Shown here one piece after another: positions 1 to 8,603 of a stretch of DNA of 64,000 nucleotides (positions are counted from its first letter, which is position 1; every line of letters begins with the position of its first letter). The notes under the pieces were generated by a model. The model searched no databases. It was given only the letters and a program-made list of their open reading frames with translations, and was not told where the DNA came from. Made by a program: the position numbers and the translations under genes. Origin of the DNA: Arthrobacter methylotrophus. Its GTDB lineage: Bacteria; Actinomycetota; Actinomycetes; Actinomycetales; Micrococcaceae. The DNA lies in contig NZ_BAABED010000001.1 of NCBI RefSeq assembly GCF_039539965.1, positions 1,860,001-1,924,000 on the forward strand, in the 5' to 3' direction.

Positions 1-1
1 G

Positions 2-469
2 TTGGCTGATCCTCAGTTCATTAGGGGCTATGCCGTAACGCCTAAAGACGGCGACGCATGGGACGTCAATGTCCTGATTGCCGACATCGGCCATATCACC
101 ATCGAGACCAGAGAAAACCGGGAGAGTGCCGTGTTCTGGATGAATGCGCTCTCGGGTGGAAGCTTCCCCGGCCTGAAGCTGTATCTCTACGACGGCTCGG
201 GCGATGGTCGAATCACAGTCGAGTGCGCCATGGACCACGATCTCGAACCCAAGATCGAAGAGATCGTCAGGGCAGCCTACGACGCCGATACGATCGCCCT
301 GCATCAAATCGTCGCGCGAGACGGATCGGTCGTCTTCGAGCACCACTCCGACAACCCAAGCACAACATACCGTGGACTCGCCTTGTCCTATCGGGCACTC
401 GTCAAGGCAGGGTTCAGTGTCAATTTCCCGGACAACTACAACGTCGACGAGATTCTGGACAGCGAATGA
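2..469 (+). CDS. hypothetical protein, possibly 5'-truncated by the window edge
   Basis: Function not recognised. An open frame of 155 residues runs from the first bases (TTG at 2), so the true start may lie upstream of the window. It is acidic, without a signal peptide, membrane segment or cysteine motif. Its stop overlaps the ATG of the helicase gene (ATGA at 466-469), which implies translational coupling. A role as small partner of that helicase is inference from position only. Confidence 0.6.
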   Translation: MADPQFIRGYAVTPKDGDAWDVNVLIADIGHITIETRENRESAVFWMNALSGGSFPGLKLYLYDGSGDGRITVECAMDHDLEPKIEEIVRAAYDADTIALHQIVARDGSVVFEHHSDNPSTTYRGLALSYRALVKAGFSVNFPDNYNVDEILDSE

Positions 470-3078
470 AATTCACCCTCACCGATTACCAGCACGACGT
501 CACCAACACTGTCGTCCAGCGTCTGAACGCGGCCGTCGCCATGTTCGACAACGATGGGGCCCGCTCCGCCGTCGGCCTGACCGCACCAACCGGGGCCGGA
601 AAGACCGTCATTGCCACCGCGATCCTGGAGAAGTTCTTTTTCGGCGGCGGCATCCAGTCGCCGAACAAGAACCTCACAGTCCTGTGGCTGACTGATGATC
701 CGTCGCTGAACGAGCAGTCCCGCGACAAGATCCTCAAGGCATCCTCACTGATCCAGCCTTCGCAGATCGAGATGATCGACGCCACGTACGACCGTGAGGT
801 CCTGGAGCCGGGCAAAATCCACTTCATCAACATCGGCCGGCTCGCCCAGGGTGCCACCTCCCACATCGCTACGGGGGATTCCCGCCGCTGGTCGCTGTGG
901 GAGACGATCGGTAACACGGTCGCCCGCCGCAACCGGGATTTCCTGTTCATCGTCGACGAGGCCCACCGCGGCTCCGAGGTGAAGTCAGGGGACAAAAAGA
1001 CGATAATGCGCACCATCCTGGACGGCGGCCCGGTCGAATTCCCGGACGGCGCCGGCAACAAGAAGACCATCGTCAACGTCCCGGTCGGCATCATGCTTGG
1101 CATCTCGGCGACCCCGAAGAAATTCGAGGACGCAATGAAGGCCACGGACGTGGACGGCAACAACCTCGCCGAGCGCACACTCTTCAAGGTCGCCGCGGAC
1201 ACCGCCAAGGTCCGCGACTCCGGCATGATCAAAGACCTGATCAACGTCAACCACCCGAACGACAACCAGCCCACCGACGACACGCTCGTCAGGGCTGCCG
1301 TCCGCGACCTCATCAACTACACGAAGCTGTGGGAGCAGGAAGGTGCAGCCTCCGGCGGCGTCCATCCGGTCAAGCCGCTGCTGGTCGTCCAGGTCCACGA
1401 CAGGGTCTCCGAGGCGACCCTGGGCAACCTGGTGACCTCCATGGCAGCCGAATGGAAGGACGGGCTGCAGCAGGAAACCGGCAAACCCCCGGTTATCGTG
1501 CACTCCTTCGGGGAGAAGAAGCACATCGATCTTCCCGACGGCCGGATGATCCCGTACATGGCGCCGCAGAACATCGAGGAGAACCAGCACGTCAGGGTGG
1601 TCCTGTTCAAGGCAGCACTGACCACCGGCTGGGACTGCCCCCGCGCCGAGGTCATGGTGTCCCTGCGCGCGGCGAAGGAGCACACCTCCATCGCCCAGCT
1701 CATCGGTCGCATGGTCCGTACCCCGGTCGCCGGCCGGATCGACACCGATGGCCTGGACGAGCTCAACTCCGTCTCCCTCTACTTGCCGCACTACGACAAG
1801 GACGAGGTCGCCAAGGTGGTCTCCGCGTTCGTCGGTGACGCCGACGTCGAGGTCCCGGTCGCGGTGAACCCGATGCAGTTCGAGCGCACCCCTGGGATCC
1901 CGGACGCGCTCTGGGAAATCGTGTTGCCGAAGGAGATCAAGCCGAAGCGGACTTTCGCTTCCGAGACCGCGCGCCTGGCCACCCTGGGCACCCGTCTGGA
2001 CGGGCTGAAGATCATCAACCCGTACAGCCCGGCGATCACCCTGACGCAGGAGGTCGAGAACCGGGTGACGGACATCCTCCTCTCCGAATACCGGCGCCTC
2101 CAGGCCGGGATCGACGACGACGCGTCCGGCCTGCTGGAAGTCACCTACGACCGGGTCGGCTATGACCAGTACACCGGTGCGACGATCACCACCACAGCCC
2201 TGGCCGTGCGCACCTCGGCGACCAATATCCGGGAGCTGCACAAGAAAGCCGAGGCCCGTATGCCCGACGCATCGGGCCGATGGCTCTACAACGCCCTCTA
2301 CGCGCAGCTCGGTGACCATGAGGAAGCCGTCGTGCGTCTCTCGGCCATGTCGGTCCACGACGAAGTAATCAAGGAGCTCGAAGGAGCAGCGAGCCGCCTC
2401 ATCGACTCGTGGCGGCACGACTTCCAGCCCAAGGTGTCCCGCCTGGATGCCGATGAGCGGGTCAAGCTGGACGAGATCTGGCATCCGCACGGCGTCCCGG
2501 TCCCCGGAACATTCACTTTCCCCAAGACTGTGAAGACCCGCACCCAGAAGGTCGTCACCGACGCCAAGGGCAAGGCCACGATCGAGGACCTGGAGACGTT
2601 CAAGGGCCACCTGTACTCCGACGCCAACGGCGACTACCCGATGGTTGCCACCGGCTGGGAGAAGGACGTCATCGCCAAGGAACTCGCGCAGCCGGGCCTG
2701 CTCGGCTGGTACCGGAACCCTTCCTCGGGCGCCGGCGGCCTGTCCGTGTCCTACATCGAGGGCGGCGTCGACAAGTCGATGTTCCCGGACTTCCTGTTCT
2801 TCTACCAGGTGGACGGCAAGATCGTCGTGGACATCGTGGACCCGCACAACCACAGCCTGGGTGACACCCCTGGCAAGTGGGCGGCCCTGTCCCGGTTCGC
2901 CCGCCAGAACCCGGGCGTCTTCCGCCGGGTCAGCGCGGTCATCAAGAACAAGGCCGGCGTGCTGAAGTCCCTGGAGCTCACCGGGCGGGCTAACACCGTC
3001 CTGGAGGACAAGATCGCGGCCGCCTCCGGTGGAGAAGACATCGCCTCGCTGTTCGAAGAATTCGGCGGTACCTACTAA
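466..3078 (+). CDS. DEAD/DEAH-box SF2 helicase, type III restriction Res-like
   Basis: An 870-residue ATP-dependent DNA translocase of the Res/UvrB-like superfamily 2. Visible motifs: Walker A APTGAGKT at residues 40-47, DEAH box (VDEAHRG) near 164-167, motif III-like GISATP, and motif VI QLIGRMVR near 411. The C-terminal half carries a possible nuclease-like segment (SMFPDFLFFY...KIVVDIVDPH), resembling the D-x(n)-(E/D)xK layout of Res endonuclease domains. The start at 466 is chosen because it overlaps the upstream stop and precedes the conserved helicase core; the longer in-frame ORF reads out-of-frame shadow sequence. No methyltransferase gene is adjacent in the window, so whether it is a restriction subunit or a stand-alone defence helicase is open. 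Confidence 0.88.
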   Translation: MKFTLTDYQHDVTNTVVQRLNAAVAMFDNDGARSAVGLTAPTGAGKTVIATAILEKFFFGGGIQSPNKNLTVLWLTDDPSLNEQSRDKILKASSLIQPSQIEMIDATYDREVLEPGKIHFINIGRLAQGATSHIATGDSRRWSLWETIGNTVARRNRDFLFIVDEAHRGSEVKSGDKKTIMRTILDGGPVEFPDGAGNKKTIVNVPVGIMLGISATPKKFEDAMKATDVDGNNLAERTLFKVAADTAKVRDSGMIKDLINVNHPNDNQPTDDTLVRAAVRDLINYTKLWEQEGAASGGVHPVKPLLVVQVHDRVSEATLGNLVTSMAAEWKDGLQQETGKPPVIVHSFGEKKHIDLPDGRMIPYMAPQNIEENQHVRVVLFKAALTTGWDCPRAEVMVSLRAAKEHTSIAQLIGRMVRTPVAGRIDTDGLDELNSVSLYLPHYDKDEVAKVVSAFVGDADVEVPVAVNPMQFERTPGIPDALWEIVLPKEIKPKRTFASETARLATLGTRLDGLKIINPYSPAITLTQEVENRVTDILLSEYRRLQAGIDDDASGLLEVTYDRVGYDQYTGATITTTALAVRTSATNIRELHKKAEARMPDASGRWLYNALYAQLGDHEEAVVRLSAMSVHDEVIKELEGAASRLIDSWRHDFQPKVSRLDADERVKLDEIWHPHGVPVPGTFTFPKTVKTRTQKVVTDAKGKATIEDLETFKGHLYSDANGDYPMVATGWEKDVIAKELAQPGLLGWYRNPSSGAGGLSVSYIEGGVDKSMFPDFLFFYQVDGKIVVDIVDPHNHSLGDTPGKWAALSRFARQNPGVFRRVSAVIKNKAGVLKSLELTGRANTVLEDKIAAASGGEDIASLFEEFGGTY

Positions 3079-3089
3079 GCGCCCCCTGG

Positions 3090-3121
3090 AGAGCCCTCCC
3101 CGCACGACGGGGAGGGCTCTT
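3090..3121 (+). terminator. Rho-independent terminator after the helicase gene
   Basis: A perfect 12-bp stem (arms 3090-3101 and 3109-3120, 7-nt loop) followed by Ts. The right arm contains the GGGGAG hexamer of the next promoter, so terminator and promoter share bases. Confidence 0.85.
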
Positions 3122-3138
3122 TCCGGCTCCGCACACAT
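3109..3138 (+). promoter_or_regulatory. class A promoter, gene at 3146
   Basis: GGGGAG at 3109-3114, 17-bp spacer, CACACAT at 3132-3138, then GGGGGCC and ATG. No ribosome binding site, so the transcript probably begins at the A of ATG. One of the best matches to the window-wide pattern. Confidence 0.75.
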
Positions 3139-3145
3139 GGGGGCC

Positions 3146-3931
3146 ATGGAACCCATCATCTGGATAAGCTTCGACGGCACCGTCCCCGTCCCGGCTCTCG
3201 CGCGGCTCTACGCGGTGTCCCGCGAATCGCTCATCGAACTGTTCGAGCGCGGCCGCCCGCTGACACAGCTCAAGTTCGGCAAGGACGGCGTCTGGATCCG
3301 CCCCGAGGACGACACTGACTGGGATGAGGCCGAGCGGATTGCCCGCATCGAGGTCGAAGGCGTGGACTTCTACACCTTCACAGACAGCATCTTCGAGTTC
3401 AACGACGACACCGAGCAGATGCTCGAGCTGGGCTACCGGGCGTACTTCGTCCCCGGTGCCGGCATCGTGGTCGACAACCCGGATACCCCTGTGGCCACCG
3501 CGGCCCAGCGATTCATCGACGACCTGTCGGGTGTCTTCGGTAAGTACGTGCCGGAGCGGCTGAACTCATGGGCTGAGTACGCGACCGCGGTGCCGAACCT
3601 GGAGCGGGCGTTCGCCCTGGCCGGCGTTGAGCGCCACGAACGCGAGAAGCAGGAACTGGTTGCCACCTTGGTCGATGACTTCCTCGCCACCCGTGCTGCC
3701 GGGCTGCCAACCGAGGGCACCGTCCGCGCCGACGAGATGGCCGTCAACACCGTCCTGGAGGCCACCGACGTCCGCTGGTGGAGCCACACTCCAGGCCGTG
3801 AGCTGTTCGTCGTCACTAAGGTCGAACCGGCCGAAAACGGCATGCTCGCCGTCACGACCGAGACCAAGTACGGCCACGAACGCACCCGCCTGGTCCGCCC
3901 GGACCGCCGCTTCCTGATCGCACAGCCCTGA
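3146..3931 (+). CDS. hypothetical leaderless protein, 261 aa
   Basis: Not recognised. The N-terminus contains a helix-turn-helix-like stretch (PALARLYAVSRESLIELFERG, residues about 14-34) that could be a DNA-binding element; the C-terminal 60 residues look like a beta-rich barrel (ELFVVTKVEPAENGMLAV). No membrane segment. The start at 3146 is fixed by the upstream promoter: it lies 7 bp after the CACACAT box. It is monocistronic between two hairpins. Confidence 0.75.
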   Translation: MEPIIWISFDGTVPVPALARLYAVSRESLIELFERGRPLTQLKFGKDGVWIRPEDDTDWDEAERIARIEVEGVDFYTFTDSIFEFNDDTEQMLELGYRAYFVPGAGIVVDNPDTPVATAAQRFIDDLSGVFGKYVPERLNSWAEYATAVPNLERAFALAGVERHEREKQELVATLVDDFLATRAAGLPTEGTVRADEMAVNTVLEATDVRWWSHTPGRELFVVTKVEPAENGMLAVTTETKYGHERTRLVRPDRRFLIAQP

Positions 3932-3936
3932 TTTTC

Positions 3937-3952
3937 GCCCGTCAGGGCGGGT
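3937..3952 (+). terminator. possible weak terminator
   Basis: A short GC stem (CGCCCG / CGGGCG type, 3-nt loop) just after the stop of the preceding gene, followed by a few Ts. Weaker than the other hairpins in the window. Confidence 0.35.
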
Positions 3953-4047
3953 TCCGCATAGTACCTCTTGGGAGGAAGCCCATTCTCAATGGCAGGTCTA
4001 TCCCCGGCCCATCAAAAGTCAGATGCACACGAAAGAAACGAGTCACC

Positions 4048-4467
4048 ATGTCGAAACGTTCCGAACCCGACAAGCTTCCCACCGTAGAGCTGGAGCAGTG
4101 GCTCATCAGCAACAAACTCGCTCGCCATACCCGCTCTGACCGGGCCTGCTTCCACCGCATGGCCGGCCTCCCCAGCATCGGCTCCGCGGCTGAAAGTGCA
4201 TACGGATGCCAGGGCGGGGACTGCTACATCTCCGGCGCAATTTTCGACCACCCGCGACGTTTCAGGGTCACTGGGCGCAATCGAATCGCCGACTGCGCCG
4301 GGGTCATCTCAGCACCGTATCTGCACGCGCATGAAATGCTGCGGGACGCCGAGCTCATTTCCGACAGGTGGGGGCTGTCTTTCCGACTCGATGACGCGCG
4401 CGACGACTGGTACGGCTACGGCACGACGTCTCTCGTGCTCTGGAACCCGAAGAAGATCTCGCTTTGA
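4048..4467 (+). CDS. hypothetical protein, 139 aa
   Basis: Not recognised. It has several cysteines in a central block (RACFHRMAGLP ... YGCQGGDCYISG, residues about 32-60, and ADCAG near 86), which could bind metal or form disulfides. No signal peptide is visible. The start is ATG 4048 after AAGAAACGAGTCACC, a modest purine-rich leader. The gene has no class A box. Its stop codon touches the next frame (TTGA), so it may be co-translated with the acetyltransferase-like gene. Confidence 0.65.
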   Translation: MSKRSEPDKLPTVELEQWLISNKLARHTRSDRACFHRMAGLPSIGSAAESAYGCQGGDCYISGAIFDHPRRFRVTGRNRIADCAGVISAPYLHAHEMLRDAELISDRWGLSFRLDDARDDWYGYGTTSLVLWNPKKISL

Positions 4468-4493
4468 CAGGAGAGGGTGGCCGTCTCACTCTC

Positions 4494-4931
4494 ATGCGGC
4501 TCAAGCCGGACACCTCGGGCAGCGTGGTCTACAAGCCGTTCAACGAGGCGGATGACTTCACCGACGGCTGGTGGGATGACGCGATCTATGGGTTCGAGCC
4601 GACCCAGCGCTTCTACTCATTCTTCGTCGGCCAGCACGAGGTCGCGCGGGTCGAGATTGAAGTTCAGGACGTCCTCAACTCGGAATACGACCAGCCAGCC
4701 CATCCCGGGCCGTATGCTGTCATCCACTTCTTTGAAGTCTCGGAGGACCACCGCCGCAAGGGCTACGGAACAAAGTCCGTTCACCTGATCGCCGACCGCT
4801 ACAAGGCCATGCCGTTGGTGGCGTTCTCCGAGGGTGCGGACGATTTCTGGGGCTCTCTGGGCTGGGCCCGACACGAACACAAGACGGAGCCGGATCATTC
4901 TCGTCCGATGTACGTGAGCGAGCCCCGGTGA
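4494..4931 (+). CDS. GNAT-family N-acetyltransferase-like protein
   Basis: A small protein of about 145 residues with the acetyl-CoA binding signature of GNAT enzymes: VIHFFEVSEDHRRKGYGT (R/Q-x-x-G-x-G/A type loop) preceded by a beta strand, followed by a helix and DDFWGSLGWARHEH. The substrate is unknown. The start is uncertain: ATG 4494 (used here) or the in-frame TTG at 4464 that overlaps the previous stop; an AGGAGAGG stretch lies between them, too far from 4494 to be ideal. Probably in one operon with the preceding gene. Confidence 0.7.
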   Translation: MRLKPDTSGSVVYKPFNEADDFTDGWWDDAIYGFEPTQRFYSFFVGQHEVARVEIEVQDVLNSEYDQPAHPGPYAVIHFFEVSEDHRRKGYGTKSVHLIADRYKAMPLVAFSEGADDFWGSLGWARHEHKTEPDHSRPMYVSEPR

Positions 4932-4990
4932 CTGGCGCCCGTCTGCAGACGATGGCTAAACGTCGGACGATCGGCGCTTTTGGCGGCGCC

Positions 4991-4997
4991 TACGCAT
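4991..4997 (+). promoter_or_regulatory. class B box TACGCAT
   Basis: CTACGCATG 42 bp upstream of the SHOCT gene, without a recognisable upstream hexamer. A second candidate -10 (TAGTTT, 6 bp before the ATG at 5039) is closer to the start, so which one is used is unclear. Confidence 0.35.
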
Positions 4998-5038
4998 GCT
5001 TCGTGCAAGTTCTAGCCAAATACTGGTAGTTTCTGGAC

Positions 5039-5557
5039 ATGTTCAATCGCAAGCGGACCCCGTACCGTGCTGACATCGAAGCAGCCATCCCCGCGTACCG
5101 CGAGGCGGCGTCAAACATCGAACGGTCCGAGATCGCAAGCCTCGAAAGCCGGCTCGAACCAGGTGAAACGGTGCTGTTTCTTTCCGGCTACCGGGTGCTT
5201 CCACTGATCGTGTTGACCGACCGGCGGGTCCGACTCTTTTCAGACGGACGGCTGAAAGCCGATGTGTCCTACCGGCTCGCCGACATCGACAACGCGAACT
5301 GGGGTCCGTCTACCCTGTCCATGATCGTTGCCGGCACGAGAGCATCCATCCCGAACTTCCCACGGCAACACAGGACGAGGCTTATGGCTGCCTTCGAGCC
5401 CGCATGGCGAGCTGCTCGAAACCAAAGTTACGAACCCGTCCCAGCGGACAGCGACATCATTTCGCAACTGGAACGCCTGGCTGCGCTGCGCGACGCTGGG
5501 GTGGTCACGAAAGACGAGTTCGAAGCGAAGAAAGTCGAGATGCTCGCCCGGCTCTGA
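5039..5557 (+). CDS. PH-like and SHOCT domain protein
   Basis: 172 residues. The middle part (residues about 35-115, with ETVLFLSGYRVLPLIVLTDRRVRLF) fits the bacterial PH-like fold often written as an 'xxLTDRRLL' pattern. The last 32 residues (ISQLERLAALRDAGVVTKDEF...) are a clear SHOCT domain, a short helical hairpin attached to many envelope or regulatory proteins. Molecular role unknown. It is convergent with the next gene, 3 bp between stops and no terminator in between, so read-through antisense transcripts are possible. Confidence 0.8.
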   Translation: MFNRKRTPYRADIEAAIPAYREAASNIERSEIASLESRLEPGETVLFLSGYRVLPLIVLTDRRVRLFSDGRLKADVSYRLADIDNANWGPSTLSMIVAGTRASIPNFPRQHRTRLMAAFEPAWRAARNQSYEPVPADSDIISQLERLAALRDAGVVTKDEFEAKKVEMLARL

Positions 5558-5560
5558 TAG

Positions 5561-6412
5561 TCAGAGCCTGAACGTCGGCTCCGCGTGCTGGAAGGACGCG
5601 AAGCTGCCCCGGTTGGATGCCGCTGTTGTTTTGCCCCGGCCGGCGGCGGATGCAGCCTTTGCCATCCGGTTCTGCAGCTTTCGTTGCGCGTCCCAAAGTT
5701 CCTGCTGGAGCTTGTGCAGCTCATTCCGCCCGACCCGGTTGCCCTTCGAGTCGGTGTACTCCTCGCAGCTGGACGGCTCTTGGGCTGCGCCGATCGGCCC
5801 GTACGCCACGTGGCAGCGGTCGCCCACCCCTTCCTCGGCGGCGTATTCGTTGTTGCCCATGATGACCCCGCCGGTGTTCCGGGTCCATTTCACGGTCTTG
5901 ATCCGGTTGAACAGGGCGGTGCCGGCTACCGAAGCGTGCGCCCGCTCCGTGGCACCGCGGTTCTCACCGGTGCTCCACCGGACGGTATTGCTGTCCTTGT
6001 CGAAGCTGACAGACCCTTCGCCGGCCTGGAAGCTTGTGGTCCGGTTGGTCGGGAACGGCAGATCGGACTTGAGGACCCGGGCGGGCTTGCCATCGCGGGG
6101 GAGGCCGAGGCGCCATTCGACGTCGTCAAGGAATTCCTCCGTGAACGGTGGCTTCGCAGGGCGGCTCCACGACGGCCGGTCCTGGTGGGCGTAGAACTCC
6201 TTGTGTTTGGCGTCCGTGTACTTCCGGAGCGCCGCCGTATAGGCGCCCGGGTCAGTCTGCGCTTTGCGGGTCAGGCCCTTCCAGAACGACTGGGTTTCGT
6301 CGAAAACCTTGCTCTGGTGTTCGTGGGTGGCTTTCTGCACGGCTTGGCGGACGGCGGCGAATTCTGCTGAGGGGATGGTGATTTCCCCATGTTGGGTATC
6401 CCAGTGGCCCAT
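5561..6412 (-). CDS. hypothetical protein, 283 aa
   Basis: Not recognised. Charged and soluble; a long N-terminal helical part (EFAAVRQAVQKATHEHQSKVFDE) is followed by a mixed region and a basic C-terminal tail (ELHKLQQELWDAQRKLQNRMAKAA) that may form a coiled coil. The start is ATG 6412 (MGHWDTQ) with AAAGGA 5 nt upstream, so this gene uses a ribosome binding site. A near-match to the class A box (CACACAC, on the - strand about 6439-6445) lies upstream, divergent from the class A promoter of the next gene. Confidence 0.72.
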   Translation of the reverse strand: MGHWDTQHGEITIPSAEFAAVRQAVQKATHEHQSKVFDETQSFWKGLTRKAQTDPGAYTAALRKYTDAKHKEFYAHQDRPSWSRPAKPPFTEEFLDDVEWRLGLPRDGKPARVLKSDLPFPTNRTTSFQAGEGSVSFDKDSNTVRWSTGENRGATERAHASVAGTALFNRIKTVKWTRNTGGVIMGNNEYAAEEGVGDRCHVAYGPIGAAQEPSSCEEYTDSKGNRVGRNELHKLQQELWDAQRKLQNRMAKAASAAGRGKTTAASNRGSFASFQHAEPTFRL

Positions 6413-6451
6413 CGTGTTCCTTTCGTCGGATTCACTATGGGTGTGTGCGGC

Positions 6452-6481
6452 GGTGACCGGCCGCAGTGAATCCGCACACAT
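6452..6481 (+). promoter_or_regulatory. class A promoter, gene at 6489
   Basis: GGTGAC at 6452-6457, 17 bp, CACACAT at 6475-6481, GGCTGCC, ATG. The GGTGAC form is one step from the GTGAC core of a typical -35. Confidence 0.72.
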
Positions 6482-6488
6482 GGCTGCC

Positions 6489-6833
6489 ATGAAACGATTC
6501 CAGGTCCACGTCCGCACCCGTCTCGACACCGGAGAGGGCGGGGTGAAGAACTCCCACGTTGAGAAGCTCAGCGCGTTCAACGAGTCGCTGGTGCCCTTCT
6601 TTGAATCCGGTTCGTGCCGCATGGTCGAGTCCCTGGACGACGTCGCCTACGGGACGATCTTCGGCATCGTGGACCGCAAGAACGCACCTGCCCTGACAGG
6701 GGTGAAGTTCCGTGACTCGGAAGCCGGGACTATCCTGGTCGCCGACTTCAAGCAACGTGCAAGCGAAGCCGGACTCGAGGCCGCGGCTTCCGCGGTTTCG
6801 CGGTCTGTATACCTCGCGCAGGGAGGTCGGTAA
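6489..6833 (+). CDS. hypothetical leaderless protein, 114 aa
   Basis: Not recognised. A compact alpha/beta protein (MKRFQVHVRTRLDTGEGG ... SCRMVESLDDVAYGTIFGIVDRKN) without membrane segments. Its start lies 7 bp after the CACACAT box, which excludes the longer upstream frame. It stands alone, about 55 bp before the next class A gene. Confidence 0.68.
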   Translation: MKRFQVHVRTRLDTGEGGVKNSHVEKLSAFNESLVPFFESGSCRMVESLDDVAYGTIFGIVDRKNAPALTGVKFRDSEAGTILVADFKQRASEAGLEAAASAVSRSVYLAQGGR

Positions 6834-6851
6834 CGGCATTCCCGGCCGGGT

Positions 6852-6881
6852 GCTGCCGCGGATCCGTTTCGCCGCACACAT
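6852..6881 (+). promoter_or_regulatory. class A promoter, gene at 6889 (poor upstream hexamer)
   Basis: GCTGCC at the expected position, CACACAT at 6875-6881, CTCTGGC, ATG. The box and start spacing are exact, the upstream hexamer is weak. Confidence 0.55.
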
Positions 6882-6888
6882 CTCTGGC

Positions 6889-7908
6889 ATGACCAAGAAC
6901 GTAGAAAACCGCGCCCGCGTGCAGGCCGGCATCAAGACGGGTGGCCAATTCGCCCCAGAGGCGCACTCCGAGCCCGCCGGCCTCACCCTGACCATGGAAC
7001 CATCACCGCTGGACAGGACCGCCGTCGGCATCCTCGGCGCACTGGTACGCGCCCGATCCGCCACGGAGATGGGTGCCTGGCAGCGCCGGCAGGACAAGGG
7101 ACGGTACGGGTACGAGCACGAACCGCGGGACCCCGTGCCCGAGGTCCTGGTCGAACTGGATCGACGTGCTGCCGCCTTCGAGACCCTGCCAAAGCAGGAG
7201 CAGGAAGAGCTCCTGGACCAGCTGAAGATGCAAGGACACAAGTACCTGCTCGAGCCCGGCCAGCGGCTGGGCAACGACAAAGTCCAGGTGGCTGCCGACC
7301 TGGACACCAGCGGCAACACCGGTCTCGCCCTGGTCGCGCAGAGGGTCGTCGCTGACACAGGCATCCCCGGCACCATCACCTTGGCCGAAGCCGGCGACCT
7401 GACAAAATTCACAGTCCGGGACGGAGACATCAAGCACACCATCAGCGTCGGGCCGCGATCACTATCCCTCTCGACCCGCAGTGGCGAGGAAGATGACTAC
7501 AGTCGCGACGATTGGTTCAGCCGTGCCGACGTCAGCAGCGTAGGCGGCTACGTGTTCGATGAGAAACGGGCCGAGTACCTCCGCCGGCTCTACGAGTCCC
7601 ACCGCGAATACACCATCATGATGGACGTCGTCGCAGGCTCTTCCTTCCGGGACTCCGAGGACCACCTCGGGCAGCTGGACCGCAGCGTCCGCAGCGCCGA
7701 ACTCCGGGTTGATGGCGTCGGCTACTTGCTGGACGTCTCCGGGGACGAACCGGCACTCAAGACGGACGACGGGCAGACACTCCACCCGTCCATGGTCCGC
7801 GGTTTCCTGAACCACACGGCCACCCTGACCGGACACCCGGACGGGGACGCCTTCGCCTCGGACTTGCGGGAAGTGTTCCGGGAAACGGATCGCCGGCTCG
7901 TCCGCTGA
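6889..7908 (+). CDS. hypothetical leaderless protein with GGQF-type N-terminal tag, 339 aa
   Basis: Not recognised as an enzyme. Residues 8-26 (ARVQAGIKTGGQFAPEAHS) carry a tag shared with the proteins starting at 22226 and 23150 (G-[IV]-x-[VT]-GGQF-x-[AP]-x-x-H-x-E). The rest is acidic, with a helical segment rich in Q/E (LPKQEQEELLDQLKMQG, about 100-116) and an alpha/beta C-terminal half. No signal peptide. The start is 7 bp after the box at 6875. The tag may be a docking or processing signal (inference). Confidence 0.7.
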   Translation: MTKNVENRARVQAGIKTGGQFAPEAHSEPAGLTLTMEPSPLDRTAVGILGALVRARSATEMGAWQRRQDKGRYGYEHEPRDPVPEVLVELDRRAAAFETLPKQEQEELLDQLKMQGHKYLLEPGQRLGNDKVQVAADLDTSGNTGLALVAQRVVADTGIPGTITLAEAGDLTKFTVRDGDIKHTISVGPRSLSLSTRSGEEDDYSRDDWFSRADVSSVGGYVFDEKRAEYLRRLYESHREYTIMMDVVAGSSFRDSEDHLGQLDRSVRSAELRVDGVGYLLDVSGDEPALKTDDGQTLHPSMVRGFLNHTATLTGHPDGDAFASDLREVFRETDRRLVR

Positions 7909-7922
7909 TTTTTTTCGAACGA

Positions 7923-7954
7923 GGCCCCCGCGCAGACTCGGCGCGGGGGCCTTT
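7923..7954 (+). terminator. Rho-independent terminator
   Basis: Perfect 11-bp GC stem (7923-7933 with 7941-7951, 7-nt loop) followed by TTT, after the stop at 7908. Confidence 0.8.
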
Positions 7955-8042
7955 CCGCGTCTCAGCAAGAATGTCGCACCGTACCCGTATCGTCTGCTTC
8001 GACTGGGACCCCACCAGTCGTCGGCGGTGGAAAGGGTACAAC

Positions 8043-8528
8043 GTGAACAAGTTCGGCCATCCAGAGGCTGCCTTTCCACCGCCGGCAATCCCCGGCCCTG
8101 CCATCCTCCAAGTGGCACCTTCCATGCTCCCGGCGCGGGCTTCAAAGGCGAAGTCGGCGCTGCGGATTTCCGCCGGCCTGATCTCCATCGCGGTCGGCTT
8201 TTGGGGCGGAAGCGCCGCCCTGGCCCTGAATTCGATGAGCGGCTACATGGGTCCGCGCTTCGCGTGGCTGGGGTTCCTGCTCGGTTTCGCCGCCCTATGC
8301 AGTGCTGTCACCGGCTTCGTCCAGATCATCCGCCACGCCAAGAAGGATCTGCGGATCCCGGCCCTGTCGATTGCGTTCGCGGCCATCAATGTCCTTGGCT
8401 ACGTGGCCGTATTCATTGCCTTCCCGCTGGTGACCCCGATGCTCGGCGGGCTAGTCTTCTCCGCCCTCGGAATCGTTCTGATCGCCCTGGCCGCGGTCTT
8501 TGACGCCTGGCCTGCCACCGCTCGTTGA
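8043..8528 (+). CDS. four-helix small membrane protein
   Basis: 161 residues with four hydrophobic segments from residue 40 on (ISAGLISIAVGFW, WLGFLLGFAALCSAV, LSIAFAAINVLGYVAVF, LGGLVFSALGIVLIALAAV). The N-terminal 35 residues are proline-rich and polar. Layout recalls DUF4190-like proteins but the glycine motif is absent, so no family is assigned. The start is GTG 8043 behind GGAAAGGG; ATG 7971 in the same frame lacks such a site. Confidence 0.62.
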   Translation: MNKFGHPEAAFPPPAIPGPAILQVAPSMLPARASKAKSALRISAGLISIAVGFWGGSAALALNSMSGYMGPRFAWLGFLLGFAALCSAVTGFVQIIRHAKKDLRIPALSIAFAAINVLGYVAVFIAFPLVTPMLGGLVFSALGIVLIALAAVFDAWPATAR

Positions 8529-8558
8529 GCCGCGGGCCTTCCCGGCGGGATCCGGGTC

Positions 8559-8565
8559 TACGCAT
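8559..8565 (+). promoter_or_regulatory. class B box TACGCAT
   Basis: TCTACGCATG about 38 bp upstream of the GTG start at 8604, leaving room for a short leader that contains CCGGAGGCG as ribosome binding site. Confidence 0.45.
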
Positions 8566-8603
8566 GAGAATCAGTAAGAAGTACCGACTTACCGGAGGCG
8601 CAA

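Noticed and set aside
985..3180. Long - strand frame opposite the helicase
   Set aside because: Composition artefact of GC-rich third positions; no start signal and nonsense protein.
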